From positions 434,001-498,000 of the forward strand of contig CAVSXT010000004.1 of assembly GCA_963732005.1 (NCBI GenBank): a DNA stretch of 64,000 bases, given 5' to 3'. The stretch's first letter is position 1. The number at the start of each line of letters is the position of its first letter. Positions 17,494 to 26,482 of the stretch are shown piece after piece. The notes under the pieces were generated by a model, which saw only the letters and a list, made by a program, of their open reading frames with translations, made no database searches and had not been told where the DNA came from. The translations under genes and the position numbers were made by a program. The DNA comes from JASLEW01 sp963732005 (GTDB lineage: Bacteria; Acidobacteriota; Thermoanaerobaculia; Multivoradales; UBA5704).

Positions 17494-18148
17494 GGGTTCG
17501 CGCCCGGTGCATGCCCCGGCGGTCTTCGGTACGCGCCTTACGGTGGGCTGGCCGCGCTGGTCGGCGGTCGCCGCTTCGCTGCTGCTGGTGGTGGCGCTCG
17601 GTCTGGGCGGCGCGCTGAACCGTCAGGCCGGCGTGGCGCATCGGCTGCGCCTGGAGCGGGATGCCCTGCGCAGCGAGTTGCGGCGGCCGGCGCCGGCACC
17701 GCCCGCGAGCGCCCCGGAGGGCGCGACGTCCGCGAACGCAGGCGACGACGACGTCCTGCTCGATCCACCGCTCGTGACCCTGCAGGCCGGGGCGTTACGC
17801 GGCGGCAGCGACAAGGTCCGGCTCGATCCCGCACCGCGGCGGCTGGTGCTGCTCGCCATCGAGCCGCGCCCAGGCGGCTCGTTCCCGGAGTACCGCCTGG
17901 AAATCCGCGACCGCCGCACCGGCGGCGTGATCTGGAGCGGCGGCGGCCTGCATCTCGACCCCGCATCCCGGCTGGTGATGGTCGGCATCCGCCAGCGCCT
18001 GCTGCCGGCGGGCCGCTACGAGATCCGCCTCGAGGGCCTCCGCGCCGGCCGCAGCGATCCCGCCGGTACCTACTTCCTGGAAATCGAGACCGGTGGCGGC
18101 GCCGGGTCCGCAGCCGCATCCGCGCCCGCACCGCCGACCTCGCCGTAG
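17429..18148 (+). CDS. Single-pass membrane protein with outer beta-domain (continuation of the frameshifted gene)
   Basis: From the nominal ATG this frame gives about 239 residues: a short basic segment, one membrane helix (WSAVAASLLLVVALGLGGAL), a charged coiled segment (RLRLERDALRSELRR), a Pro/Ala linker, and a C-terminal beta-rich domain (LVLLAIEPRPGG, YRLEIRDRRTGGVIWSG, LPAGRYEIRLEGL, GTYFLEIE). Coding character begins before the ATG and a ribosome site is lacking, so it is best read as the second part of the gene starting at 16975. The plan, inner domain-TM-outer sensor-like domain, parallels the anti-sigma-like protein of the second CHAT operon. Confidence 0.6.
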   Translation: MIAPARAAVAAIPAAPATRLAKGSRPVHAPAVFGTRLTVGWPRWSAVAASLLLVVALGLGGALNRQAGVAHRLRLERDALRSELRRPAPAPPASAPEGATSANAGDDDVLLDPPLVTLQAGALRGGSDKVRLDPAPRRLVLLAIEPRPGGSFPEYRLEIRDRRTGGVIWSGGGLHLDPASRLVMVGIRQRLLPAGRYEIRLEGLRAGRSDPAGTYFLEIETGGGAGSAAASAPAPPTSP

Positions 18149-18300
18149 GCTCCGGACGCGCCATAGGCCGCGAGGGGCAGGCCGTCACACGATTCCGCGT
18201 CGGCGTCACCGTCGCCACCGGCGTGCGCACTCTCTTTGATAAGTGCATCCGCAGCTGATCTGCGAACGAAGGACCGGCCGCTTTTCCAAGGAGAGAACCG

Positions 18301-18453
18301 ATGAAGAGAATCCGGACGAAGAAGCTCCTGCTGAGCAAGGAATCCTTGGTCCTCCTGACCGCCGGGCGGGAGAGCCCGCCGGTGGCGTTCACCGCCTTTC
18401 AGAACTGCAGCCTGCGCTTCTGCCCGACTGGCGAGGTGGTCTGCCCGCACTAG
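18301..18453 (+). CDS. Candidate lanthipeptide-type precursor peptide (orphan)
   Basis: A 50-residue peptide starting at ATG 18301 after AAGGAGAG. The N-terminus is basic and contains KKLLLSKESLVLL, the same L-x-L-S-K-E-[ST]-L leader motif as the peptide at 7384. The C-terminal half has three Cys (QNCSLRFCPTGEVVCPH) with Ser/Thr nearby, suitable for thioether or disulfide rings. No modification gene is adjacent; it stands alone between the CHAT operon and a secreted beta-propeller gene. Function as a RiPP precursor is inferred from the shared leader and Cys pattern. Confidence 0.65.
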   Translation: MKRIRTKKLLLSKESLVLLTAGRESPPVAFTAFQNCSLRFCPTGEVVCPH

Positions 18454-18599
18454 ACCTGATGGTCATCATCTGAGGCGCGGATTTTCACTCGGCGCGCTTC
18501 GCATCCATTCGCTGCCGCGGACAGCCAACGATATGGCTTGCGCCGGCGGCGTCTCCTGGCTATGCTCGGCCAAGCTGCATTCAGCAGGAGGAATACCCC

Positions 18600-20174
18600 G
18601 TGCACCTACTGCGGACATATGCCGCGATCTTCGCGACCGCGGGATCGTCGTGGTTTCACGGGAGAACGCTTGTCGCCGTGGAACCACCCGGTGACGGTGG
18701 CCCCGATCTGACTCCCTACCAGCGACCGCTGCTGCCCGAGGAGATCGCCCGGCCACCTGGCCCGCGCCTGGCGGTGCCTGGTGCGCTGATCGTGGACCTG
18801 GTCGTGGCCGCCGGGTTGGCAGGCAGCGACACCTTCCCTGACGGCGAGACCTCGATCGCCATCGATCCCATGAACCCCGATTCGATCGCGATCACCGCGT
18901 TTTCCGGCGGTTGGGGCACCACGGCGCCGATCTGGGTATCGGCCGATGGCGGCGCGACCTGGGCGAAGCGCTTTTCCATCCCGGCGCCTCCGGGAGCGCC
19001 GGAAGCGGTGGGCTGTCCTTGCGACCAGACGATCGACTTCCGCGACAGTGGCGAGGTGCTTTTCGGCGCCATCCTTGGCATCGGCACCGCGGACGAACCG
19101 ATCTGGACCGGCGCTTCCACTACCCCGGCGTCGTTGGCGGCATGGCAATGGCCGGTGAGCGGCAGCGGCACGGCGACAACCAATCACTCGGTGTTCTCGG
19201 ATCAACCGTGGCTGATCGCCTCTCGCGGCACCGGCGACCTCGTCTACGTCGGCTACACCGACTATGGCGAGAGCCTCCCGGCCAATCATGTGGCGGTCAC
19301 CGACCAGAGCGTGCCGCCGTTCTTCAATGCCGTCGACGACACGATCGTGAGCACCGCGGCAGGCACCGGCGAGATCGCGAGCGCCGCCATCCGCCTTGCC
19401 GCCGCCCCCGCGACAGGCTACGTGTACGCCGCCTGGCAGGACAACGTGAGCCTCGATGCGGTGAATTGCGCGCGGAATGTCGACTTTCGGCTGTCGCGCT
19501 CGACCGATCATGGGCGGACCTGGAACCTGAATGGTAGTGCCGACGGGATCCTGGTGGCGCGTCACCAATCGGACGAAGGGCGCCCCGACGACCCCAATCA
19601 AGCACCCACGCCCTGCCACGATCACATGGAGAAGTTCGGCACCGTCAACGCCTTGCTCGGCGGTTCGCTCGCTGTCGCCGTGGACCCGGTGACCGGCGAC
19701 GTCTTCTATGCGTACCACAACCGCGACCAGCGCACCGGCTTCAACCGCCTGGAGGTCACCCGGCTGTCGGCCGCGGGAGGCAAGGGACTGCAGGTCGTGT
19801 CGTCCCGTCTGGTCTCAGGCAACACGCAGGCGGCGCTCCCCGCGCTCGCCGTTGCCGACAATGGCACCGTCGGACTGCTCTACGACACCTTTGACGGGTT
19901 CGTCCGCGGATTTCCTCGCTTCACGGTCCATCTCGCGCAAAGCACCGACCACGGCGGCACCTGGGTCGATCGCGCTCTCGTGAGCTTCCTGTCGCCGGCA
20001 CAGGACAACGGTAACCGACGCCAGCGAGTGCTCGGCGACTACCAGCAGCTGAAAGCGGTCGGCAACTTCTTCTTCGGAGCCTTTCCGGCAAACGGGGCAG
20101 TCGCCGGCCGGACCCTGGCCAACATCGATCCTTTCTTCCTCAAGATGCCGGCGGCGGTGCCCAGGCGCCGGTAG
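18600..20174 (+). CDS. Secreted sialidase-fold (BNR/Asp-box) beta-propeller protein
   Basis: A 524-residue protein with several Asp-box repeats typical of sialidase-like propellers: WVSADGGATWAKRF (about 112), SRSTDHGRTWNLNG (about 300) and AQSTDHGGTWVDRA (about 442). The sialidase catalytic Arg triad cannot be recognised, so an enzyme activity is not claimed. A hydrophobic start (residues 1-20) may be a weak signal peptide. GTG start at 18600 follows AGGAGG. The domain usually binds or cleaves glycans, but many bacterial members have no known role. Confidence 0.7.
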   Translation: MHLLRTYAAIFATAGSSWFHGRTLVAVEPPGDGGPDLTPYQRPLLPEEIARPPGPRLAVPGALIVDLVVAAGLAGSDTFPDGETSIAIDPMNPDSIAITAFSGGWGTTAPIWVSADGGATWAKRFSIPAPPGAPEAVGCPCDQTIDFRDSGEVLFGAILGIGTADEPIWTGASTTPASLAAWQWPVSGSGTATTNHSVFSDQPWLIASRGTGDLVYVGYTDYGESLPANHVAVTDQSVPPFFNAVDDTIVSTAAGTGEIASAAIRLAAAPATGYVYAAWQDNVSLDAVNCARNVDFRLSRSTDHGRTWNLNGSADGILVARHQSDEGRPDDPNQAPTPCHDHMEKFGTVNALLGGSLAVAVDPVTGDVFYAYHNRDQRTGFNRLEVTRLSAAGGKGLQVVSSRLVSGNTQAALPALAVADNGTVGLLYDTFDGFVRGFPRFTVHLAQSTDHGGTWVDRALVSFLSPAQDNGNRRQRVLGDYQQLKAVGNFFFGAFPANGAVAGRTLANIDPFFLKMPAAVPRRR

Positions 20175-20558
20175 GCCGTCGAGCGCCGCTTGGCGCGCGT
20201 AATCGCCAACCGCTTTGCCGAGGAGATAGCGCCGCATGCGGCGGAGCTCCTACCACCGGGCTCCGGCGCAAACGCCCGCCGGGGCCGCCGTCGATCCCGC
20301 AGGCGCCCAGGCTCGGGGGAAGGGTGCCCCGCACCCTTTTGACTCGGGCCTGGTTACAGCCTCTTTGCGCCAGCTTGTCGCGGGAAACCCCAGTATGTGC
20401 ACCATGGATTGTATCAAGGGATCGCCGGTTGATCGATCGCCCCGAGTTCTCTGCAAGCATCATTGCATGTCATGGTCTTCGTGCATGCTGGATGATGGCC
20501 TGAATCACGTAGTCCCATCTTGACAGTCCCCTGCCAGGGGACGAAAGGAGAGAGGTAG
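20175..20558. other. Intergenic region with a terminator-like hairpin
   Basis: 384 bases. A strong hairpin at 20320-20338 is the only clear element. A 42-codon Cys-rich frame from 20395 has no ribosome site and is not called. The ribosome site of the next gene (AGGAGAGAGG) closes the region. Confidence 0.45.
20320..20340 (+). terminator. Hairpin terminator
   Basis: AAGGGTGC-CCC-GCACCCTT followed by TT. An 8-bp perfect stem with a 3-base loop, about 145 bases after the propeller gene; the T tract is short, so efficiency is uncertain. Confidence 0.5.
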
Positions 20559-21455
20559 ATGAAAAAGGCATTTGCAGCGCTGTTCTTGGCGTCGTTCGCC
20601 GCCGGCCTCGCGGCCCAGGAGCTCGCCGTGAGACCCGAGGGCTCGGGCCCGATCCACAAGTTCCCGACGCGTGAGGTGTTCGCCGAGCGCTACAATCCGT
20701 CCAGCGGCAACATGGGCATCCTGGCGCGTGGCAACAACCCGACCTACCAGGGCGGACCCGTGATCCTGGCCGCCCACGTGGTCCTGATCTTCTGGGGACC
20801 GACCTTCCAGAACCCCAGCTCTCCCGACTTCGCGTACGCCCAGGCCATACAGGCTTTCCGCAATCAGTACGGCACCAACGGCGAGTACAACGTCATCACT
20901 CAGTACTACCAGATCGTGAGCGGCAGCCATCAGCTGATCCAGCTGTCCAACCTCGCCGCCGGCTCGGCCGACATGTTCGACACCTCGACCCCGCCGACCA
21001 ACGTCACCGACGCCTCGGTCCAGTCCGAGGTGAAGAAGTACCTGACCACCCACACCTTCGACGCCAGCGCCGTCTACGAGGTCGTGATCCCCAGCACCTC
21101 CTACTCGTCCGACAGCGGCGAAGATTCCTGCGGCGGCCCGAACCTGGCCTACTGCGCCTACCACAGCTCCTACGGCAGCGGCTCCACCGCGGTCAAGTAC
21201 GCCATCGAGCCCTATCCGAGCTGCAGCGGCTGCCAGTGGACGGGCTGGACGGCGGCACAGAACGAGGATCACTTCGTTTGCCACGAGACCCGCGAGGCCG
21301 TGACCGACCCGCTGGGCACCGGCTGGTGGAACACCCGGACCGGCGAAGAGCTCGACGACCAGTGCGCCTGGTCGCCCAATCCGTTCCTCTCGGGCGGCTT
21401 CGGCTACCAGGACGAGTGGTCGAACGCCAGCTCGGGTTGCGTTCAGACCCGGTAA
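20559..21455 (+). CDS. Secreted metalloprotease-like protein
   Basis: A 298-residue protein with a clear signal peptide (MKKAFAALFLASFAAGLAA, cleavage before QE). An early segment VILAAHVVLIFWGPTF resembles the start of a family of secreted bacterial proteins. The C-terminal part carries FVCHETREAVTDPLG followed by GWWNTRTGEELDDQCAW, close to the H-E-x-x-E-A-x-T-D-P ... G-x-E-[IL]-x-D-x-C arrangement seen in those proteins and suggestive of metal binding. Several Cys are present (SCGGPNLAYCAYH, CSGC). Proteolytic activity is inferred, not shown. The start follows AGGAGAGAGG, and a strong terminator follows the gene. Confidence 0.65.
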   Translation: MKKAFAALFLASFAAGLAAQELAVRPEGSGPIHKFPTREVFAERYNPSSGNMGILARGNNPTYQGGPVILAAHVVLIFWGPTFQNPSSPDFAYAQAIQAFRNQYGTNGEYNVITQYYQIVSGSHQLIQLSNLAAGSADMFDTSTPPTNVTDASVQSEVKKYLTTHTFDASAVYEVVIPSTSYSSDSGEDSCGGPNLAYCAYHSSYGSGSTAVKYAIEPYPSCSGCQWTGWTAAQNEDHFVCHETREAVTDPLGTGWWNTRTGEELDDQCAWSPNPFLSGGFGYQDEWSNASSGCVQTR

Positions 21456-21475
21456 TCCAGCAGGTTGCGATGAGA

Positions 21476-21511
21476 CGAACCCCGGCGCCAGCCGCCGGGG
21501 TTCGTTTTTTT
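21476..21511 (+). terminator. Rho-independent terminator
   Basis: CGAACCCCGGCG, short loop, CGCCGGGGTTCG and then seven T. A textbook terminator 20 bases after the metalloprotease-like gene; it lies between convergent genes but has its T tract only on the plus strand. Confidence 0.9.
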
Positions 21512-21536
21512 GGGGGGTGTAGGTCCTGTGGGGGCG

Positions 21537-22670
21537 TTACCTGATGACCGTCGCGCAGTAGGTGGTGTCGGTCCCGTTCGGCCCGCCGCACTGGAGGGTC
21601 TGGGTGAACTGGTTGGCCTTGCCGAAGTTCCTGGTGCTGTCCGGGAAGTCCACGCCGTAGTGGAAGCCCTCCGAGCCCTCCGAGTACCACGGGTAGATGC
21701 AGAATGGCCCGCCGTAGGTGGCGCAGGTCAGCAGCACCTCGGCCTTACCGCCCTGGTCGCTGACCACCGCCCAGTGCTTCGAGGTGGAACCGTCGGCGAA
21801 GGTCACGCTCTGGATCTGGATCGGCGAGATGCCGCCCCAGGTCGCGGCGTCATAGGAGCCGCAGTCGGAGTCGCCCGGGGAGCAGACCGCGCCGGCCGAG
21901 CTGCTGAAGATCGAGGTGTGGCCGATCTCCCACACGAAGGCGATCGGCGCGTCGTCGACGATGCCCCAGGCCAGCGCGTTGCCGAGCGCCTGCGTGTTGT
22001 ACGCGGGCATCAGGGGGCCATCGGTCGCCGAGTTGAGGACGATGGTGCCCTCGTGGCCGGTGGTCAGGTCGACCACGGTGACGTGCCAGCCGTCGGCCGC
22101 CGAAGTGATGTACCAATGGATGGTGACGGTGTCGCCGGCATGCATGACGAGCGGCTTCTTGGGCGCCGAGCTGTCGGTGAGCATGGCGTTGAAGGCCGCC
22201 TTCTCGATGAAATGGCCGGGCTTCTTGCCAGGCACCACGCTGAACACCGGCGAGCAGGCGGTAAAGGTGTTCGGCACGTTGTCGACGGCGAAGCCGCCGC
22301 CCTTGGTGCAGCGGGTCACCATCGAGTCGGGATAGAACTGCAGCTCGACAAAGGCCTGTCCGAACAGGCTGTTCGCGTCGCTGACGGGGCCGCCGAACCA
22401 AAAGGTCGGGCCCACCGCCGACACCGGCACCGTACCGTCGGCCGGCAGCACCACCGTCCAGGTCGCTTCCTGGCCCGAGCCCGGCAGGCTCGAGAGCGGA
22501 TCGATCTCGGGCTCGTCGTGGCCGCTGCAGCCGGAGTCGTAATCGATCTGCAGGGTGCCTTCGACGTACAGCGGGTGATGCGCGATACAGATGTCGGCAC
22601 GGGCCGGCGCCGCGAGCAGCGCGGCGATGGCGGTTGCGGCCAGGCAGGGCACGAGCTTTGGCAGTTGCAT
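21537..22670 (-). CDS. Secreted beta-rich hypothetical protein
   Basis: A 377-residue exported protein: signal peptide MQLPKLVPCLAATAIAALLA with cleavage near APARA. The mature part is rich in aromatic residues, Gly, Ser and Thr with repeated strand-like segments (DTVTIHWYITSAADGWHVTV, ISPIQIQSVTFADG, WAVVSDQGGKAEVLLT) and about eight Cys, which suggests a disulfide-stabilised beta-sandwich. The tryptophan-rich strands recall glutamic (G1) peptidase-like folds, but no catalytic Gln/Glu pair can be named. Start ATG follows GGAGG. Convergent with the preceding gene. Confidence 0.6.
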   Translation of the reverse strand: MQLPKLVPCLAATAIAALLAAPARADICIAHHPLYVEGTLQIDYDSGCSGHDEPEIDPLSSLPGSGQEATWTVVLPADGTVPVSAVGPTFWFGGPVSDANSLFGQAFVELQFYPDSMVTRCTKGGGFAVDNVPNTFTACSPVFSVVPGKKPGHFIEKAAFNAMLTDSSAPKKPLVMHAGDTVTIHWYITSAADGWHVTVVDLTTGHEGTIVLNSATDGPLMPAYNTQALGNALAWGIVDDAPIAFVWEIGHTSIFSSSAGAVCSPGDSDCGSYDAATWGGISPIQIQSVTFADGSTSKHWAVVSDQGGKAEVLLTCATYGGPFCIYPWYSEGSEGFHYGVDFPDSTRNFGKANQFTQTLQCGGPNGTDTTYCATVIR

Positions 22671-22840
22671 AGGTCCTCCGATTTGGTTCCGTCTCTTTAG
22701 GGGGCCGCGGGTGCGGCGTCGAGAGCTTCATCCGCGAGCGGCAGAGGCGGGCATCTTGCCACGGGCCGAGCCCGAAGCACAAGCAGGTACTTACATCGGC
22801 AAGCGCATGAATAGGCGCCGGCCGCGGCGGGGGGGCCGGC

Positions 22841-23928
22841 TCAGCGGCGCGCGCCGTCCAGGATGCTCTTCGGCAGTCGAACGTGGACTCCGAGGTTCGG
22901 CTTGTCCACCAGCTGCGTCACCGCGACGTTGCCGGCGATGCTCACCAGCTGGTAGGCCTGGTGCCTGGTCAGCTTCGTCGTCGAGGCGACGAAATCGATC
23001 ATCTGCTGGACGGCGATCCTGGTGGCGACGGCGAGGTCCGGATCGGTCGCCATGCTGATGTAGTCGGTCGGCGTCTCGGCGCGCGGCCAATCCAGATGCA
23101 GGTCCTTGCGCACGGTAAGCTGGATCCGCCCGCGCAGCGAGGTCTCGATGGCCGTCTGATCGACCTCGCCGTCACCCTGCGCGGCGTGGCCGTCGCCGAT
23201 CTCGAACAGCGCGCCCGGCGTGAACACGGGGATGAACAGCGTCGTGCCGGCGACCAGCTCGCGGTTGTCGAGATTGCCGGCGTGCCGTCCCGGCGGGTTG
23301 CTGCTGACCCGGCCGAGCTCCGGCGCCGGCGCACGCCCATGCTGCCGAAGAACGGCCGCAGCGGGATGACGATCCCCGGCGCGAAGTCCGCGGTCATGGT
23401 CGCCGCGTCGAGCGGGATGATGCGCGTGGCGACCGCGCGATCGCAGTTCTCCGGCAGGAAGCCGGCACAACCGTTGTAGCCGTAGTCGATGGCGAGATCG
23501 ATCGCCAGGATCTTCACCTCGAGCACGTCGCCCGGCTGTGCGCCCTCGACGTAGACCGGGCCGGTGAGGATGTGCCCGCCCGGTCCCTTGCGCTCGCCGG
23601 TAACGCCGGCGACGATGGCTTTGAGCGAGCCCTGGATCCGATCCTCGGCGACGCCGGCGCGCTGCAGGCCGGCGGGGGTGTTGGTCAACAGCGTGTCGAC
23701 GTCGACGACGTCGCCCGAGGCGATGCGCAGCGCCGGCTTCGCCGCGGACCAGTAATAGCCGTAGGCGACGGTCGCCGGCGTCGCCTCGAGGCGATGGGTC
23801 TGCGGCTGCGGTGCGGACGACGACGCGCCTGGCGCGGATGCTCCGGGTGGCGCGGATGCTCCGGCCGGCGGGGGTGCGGCGATCGTCGCCAGGAGGAGGA
23901 ACACGACGGCGGCGGCGTGGTTTCGCAT
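22841..23928 (-). pseudogene. Exported acetamidase/formamidase-family protein, frameshifted
   Basis: An amidase of the FmdA/AmdA family with an added signal peptide (MRNHAAAVVFLLLATIAAPP). The first part reads through HRLEATPATVAYGYYWSA, SGDVVDVDTLL, VLEVKILAIDLAIDYGYNG and PLRPFFGSMGV. The rest, in another frame, gives APAPELGRVSSNPPGRHAGN, LDNRELVAGTTLFIPVF, FEIGDGHAAQGDGEV and a proper C-terminus. The break is one extra base near 23332, in a GTGCGCG context just after GSMGV. Removing it restores the family sequence without loss, so the lesion is recent or a sequencing error. The family hydrolyses short amides to ammonia and acid. Confidence 0.8.
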
Positions 23929-23998
23929 GGCGGCCCAAACCCTACCATGAAGGCCCGCGTGCGCTCGGCATGAGCAGGTTCTGGAAATCCGCCCGATT

Positions 23999-24031
23999 GC
24001 CGGAGCCGCTTCGAGACGAAGCGGCTCCGGC
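23999..24031 (-). terminator. Perfect 15-bp hairpin after the W-rich protein gene
   Basis: GCCGGAGCCGCTTCG, loop AGA, then the exact reverse complement. It lies 21 bases beyond the stop of the leftward gene at 24053 and has no T tract, so it is a likely terminator or RNA-stabilising stem. Confidence 0.6.
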
Positions 24032-24052
24032 CGGGAGGTAGGTGGCCGGGAG

Positions 24053-26188
24053 CTAGACGATGACGGTGAAGGAGTAGCTGGCCTGGTTGTAGTACGGATA
24101 GTCGCCGGCACAGCCGACGATATTGCGCTTGTAAGCCGTCAACAGGAGCAGGTAGCAGCAGGTCTTGGGGAAGACCTTGGCGGCGTCGTCGACGTGCAGG
24201 GTGAAGCTGCCGCCGTTCCAGATGGGGCGCGTCGCGGCGGTGACGGCCTGGGAGTAGGTGGGCCCGATGGGGCCGCCGGAGTGCACGGTCCACGACGAGG
24301 TGCCGACCTCCCCGACGTCCAGCAGGTTCCTGGTCGAGCTCTGATCGAAGAGCACCGCCAGCTCGTAGTGATCGAGGTGGCCGTCGGGATCGGTGGCGAA
24401 GAAGTCGATCTCGAGGGCGGCCCCCGGTTGCAGTTGCTGTGAACCGCAGGCGGACAAGGCGCCGCCGCCGATGCGCACCGCGGAGATGGCGCAGTCGGGC
24501 TCCGTGGTGTCGAGATGGATCGACCCTGGGACCGCCGCGGCGATCCGGTTGTCGATGCACAACGCCAGCAGGTTGTTGTCCTGCCGGCCGCCGCAGCCGT
24601 CCATCACTTTGTAGGTGGTCAGGTCCGGACCGCCGCCGGCCAGCGCGCGGTAGCCGACGACCCGGAAGTCATAGACCCCGTCGGCGAAGGAGCCGGAGGT
24701 CTCCAGCGAAGCGATGAGATTCACGTTGTAGAACCAGCTGCGGCCGCTCAGGGCAGAGCCCCAGTTGGCCGGATTGCGAAGCTCGTAGTGATGGCGGCTC
24801 TCGTAGACCTGTTTGGCGCCGGCGGTGGTCACCGGGAACCCGACGTAGAACCACTGATGGGGCCAGGGCTGGTTGGCATCGAAGTAGCCCCGCTCGATGT
24901 CCAGCAGCGCGGCCGCCGGCACCGGCTGCCAGCTGTTCGCGCCGTGGCTCGAGTATTCGATGCCGTAGTAGTCGGCCTGCGAGGAGCTGCCGAACTCGCC
25001 TTGCAGATTGACCACCTCGGCGAACGGCCGGTCGGACGCGCCCGGGTCGGCAAACCCGGCGGTGGCGCCGCTGGCGCCGATGCTGGTCACCGGGATGCCG
25101 GGGTCGCCGCAGACACCGGAAAAGACGTAGCAGTCGCCCGCGGGAGGCTGAGGCGTCGGCGCCAGACAGCAGGCCTCCTGGTTGGCCACCAGGTTGACGT
25201 CGAGCGAAGTGGGGATGTCCCAACGGGTCTGGAAGATGGTCTCGTCAAGGATCACCTTGGCCAGCCCGCCACAGGTCTGGGTGGCGCGGAAGATGATGTC
25301 GGGGGTGCAATCGAACCAGGGAGTCCACGGCCACCACGGCCAGATGCGCAGGCGCTCGAGCTCTGGCACATGCGGCAGCGCGGCGACCAGCTTGTCGCGC
25401 AAGGCGGGGATGACGGCGGGATCGAGCGGGCGATCGAACGCCGGCGGCGGTGCGACGGCTGCCCGGGATGCCGTGGACTGCGGCTTCGCCGCCGCTACGG
25501 GAGGAGCGCCGGCGCGCTGCGGCGGCGGGCTGGAGGTGGCGAGATCGAGCGCCACCCGCGGGCTGGGAAGCGGGAACCGCAGCGCCGGATTGAGCCTGAG
25601 GACTGGTTGAATCTTCTCCACCAGCAGCGGCTCGAGGCGCCAGTCGCGCAGCCGCCACCACCACCACGGCCACCAGCCGCAGCACCAGCGGAAGCGGATG
25701 ATGAAGTGTCCCGAAACGTCGGTGATCGCTGCCGGACCCACCTGGGAGAGCGACGACCACCACCAGAAATAGTCCACGTCATAGGCGCGCACCTCGGCGC
25801 CCGGCACCGGGCTGCCGTCGGCGCAGGCAAGCCGCCCGCTGATCGTGAACTCGCGGCACCAGCCGAGCCAGCGCGACCACCAGGCGGGGGTCACCACGAT
25901 CGGCGCCAGCGAGAGCTGCTTGCCGGCCTGCAACTGCTTGGCGGTAGCGGTGGCGGTGAGAGTCTGGAGGTGAAAGACATCCTGGTCGGAGGCGCTCTCC
26001 GGTCCGACCGCGATCGCGACGGCCTGCTGCGGATCGACGTCGAGCCTGACCTCGGCCTTGCCGTCGTCGACCGGTACCACCTGCGACCTGATGGTGCTGC
26101 CCTGCTGGATGGCGACCCTGACCCGCTGCTGCTTGCGGTCTGGCGCCGGGATCTGGGAGCTGTCGATGGGAACTACGATGACGCTCAT
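24053..26188 (-). CDS. Large tryptophan-rich protein with carboxypeptidase-regulatory-like domain
   Basis: A 711-residue protein without a signal peptide. After an N-terminal region (1-105) comes a Gly-rich beta-sandwich like the carboxypeptidase regulatory domain (FTISGRLACADGSPVPGAEV, then VSGHFIIRFRW) interrupted by a remarkable Trp run (WCCGWWPWWWW). A second Trp-rich site (WPWWPWTPWFDCTPDIIFRA) leads into segments TRWDIPTSLDVNLVANQEA and, near the C-terminus, Ig-like strands (CAISAVRIGGGA, LDHYELAVLFD). The family occurs in several soil bacteria but I know no function. GGAG precedes the ATG. It runs in the same direction as two small genes upstream, with 45 bases between. Confidence 0.6.
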   Translation of the reverse strand: MSVIVVPIDSSQIPAPDRKQQRVRVAIQQGSTIRSQVVPVDDGKAEVRLDVDPQQAVAIAVGPESASDQDVFHLQTLTATATAKQLQAGKQLSLAPIVVTPAWWSRWLGWCREFTISGRLACADGSPVPGAEVRAYDVDYFWWWSSLSQVGPAAITDVSGHFIIRFRWCCGWWPWWWWRLRDWRLEPLLVEKIQPVLRLNPALRFPLPSPRVALDLATSSPPPQRAGAPPVAAAKPQSTASRAAVAPPPAFDRPLDPAVIPALRDKLVAALPHVPELERLRIWPWWPWTPWFDCTPDIIFRATQTCGGLAKVILDETIFQTRWDIPTSLDVNLVANQEACCLAPTPQPPAGDCYVFSGVCGDPGIPVTSIGASGATAGFADPGASDRPFAEVVNLQGEFGSSSQADYYGIEYSSHGANSWQPVPAAALLDIERGYFDANQPWPHQWFYVGFPVTTAGAKQVYESRHHYELRNPANWGSALSGRSWFYNVNLIASLETSGSFADGVYDFRVVGYRALAGGGPDLTTYKVMDGCGGRQDNNLLALCIDNRIAAAVPGSIHLDTTEPDCAISAVRIGGGALSACGSQQLQPGAALEIDFFATDPDGHLDHYELAVLFDQSSTRNLLDVGEVGTSSWTVHSGGPIGPTYSQAVTAATRPIWNGGSFTLHVDDAAKVFPKTCCYLLLLTAYKRNIVGCAGDYPYYNQASYSFTVIV

Positions 26189-26233
26189 GGTTTCTCCGAT
26201 CTGCCGTTGAAGGTTAAAAAGCTCGTCCGGCCG

Positions 26234-26482
26234 TCAGCGCCGGACGGGAGCGAGGCCGGGCACGGATGCCAGCGACGCCGCGTCGGCGGCGTGCACGCGG
26301 ACGGGCTGCCCGTGGCCGGTGAAGCGATAGATCACTCCGGTGTACGGCCCGGTGACGGTGACCTGGCCGCCGCCGGAGTAGGCGAAATCGACCGGGCCGG
26401 AGAGGCGCTGGCTGGAGGCGCCGCCGGCACCCTGGTTCGGCGAGCGGCGGAAAGCGGTGCGTTGGTTACCGCAACATGACAT
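26234..26482 (-). CDS. Small Cys-Cys protein (MSCCG type)
   Basis: An 82-residue protein beginning MSCCGNQRTAFRR and ending in a short beta-rich half (VDFAYSGGGQVTVTGPYTGV, then YRFTGHGQPVRVH). The N-terminal Cys-Cys-Gly could be a metal or acylation site but no lipoprotein signal is present. The ATG at 26482 follows GAGGAGG and lies inside the end of the upstream gene (17-base overlap), so the two are coupled. Function unknown. Confidence 0.65.
   Translation of the reverse strand: MSCCGNQRTAFRRSPNQGAGGASSQRLSGPVDFAYSGGGQVTVTGPYTGVIYRFTGHGQPVRVHAADAASLASVPGLAPVRR

Noticed and set aside
20395..20523. A 42-residue Cys-rich frame resembling a small peptide toxin or RiPP
   Set aside because: No ribosome site, no leader motif like the three candidate precursors, and mixed codon bias.
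24515..26479. A 654-codon plus-strand frame
   Set aside because: Antisense to the W-rich protein and the small MSCCG gene, with only low-complexity Gly/Ala/Asp/Arg sequence.
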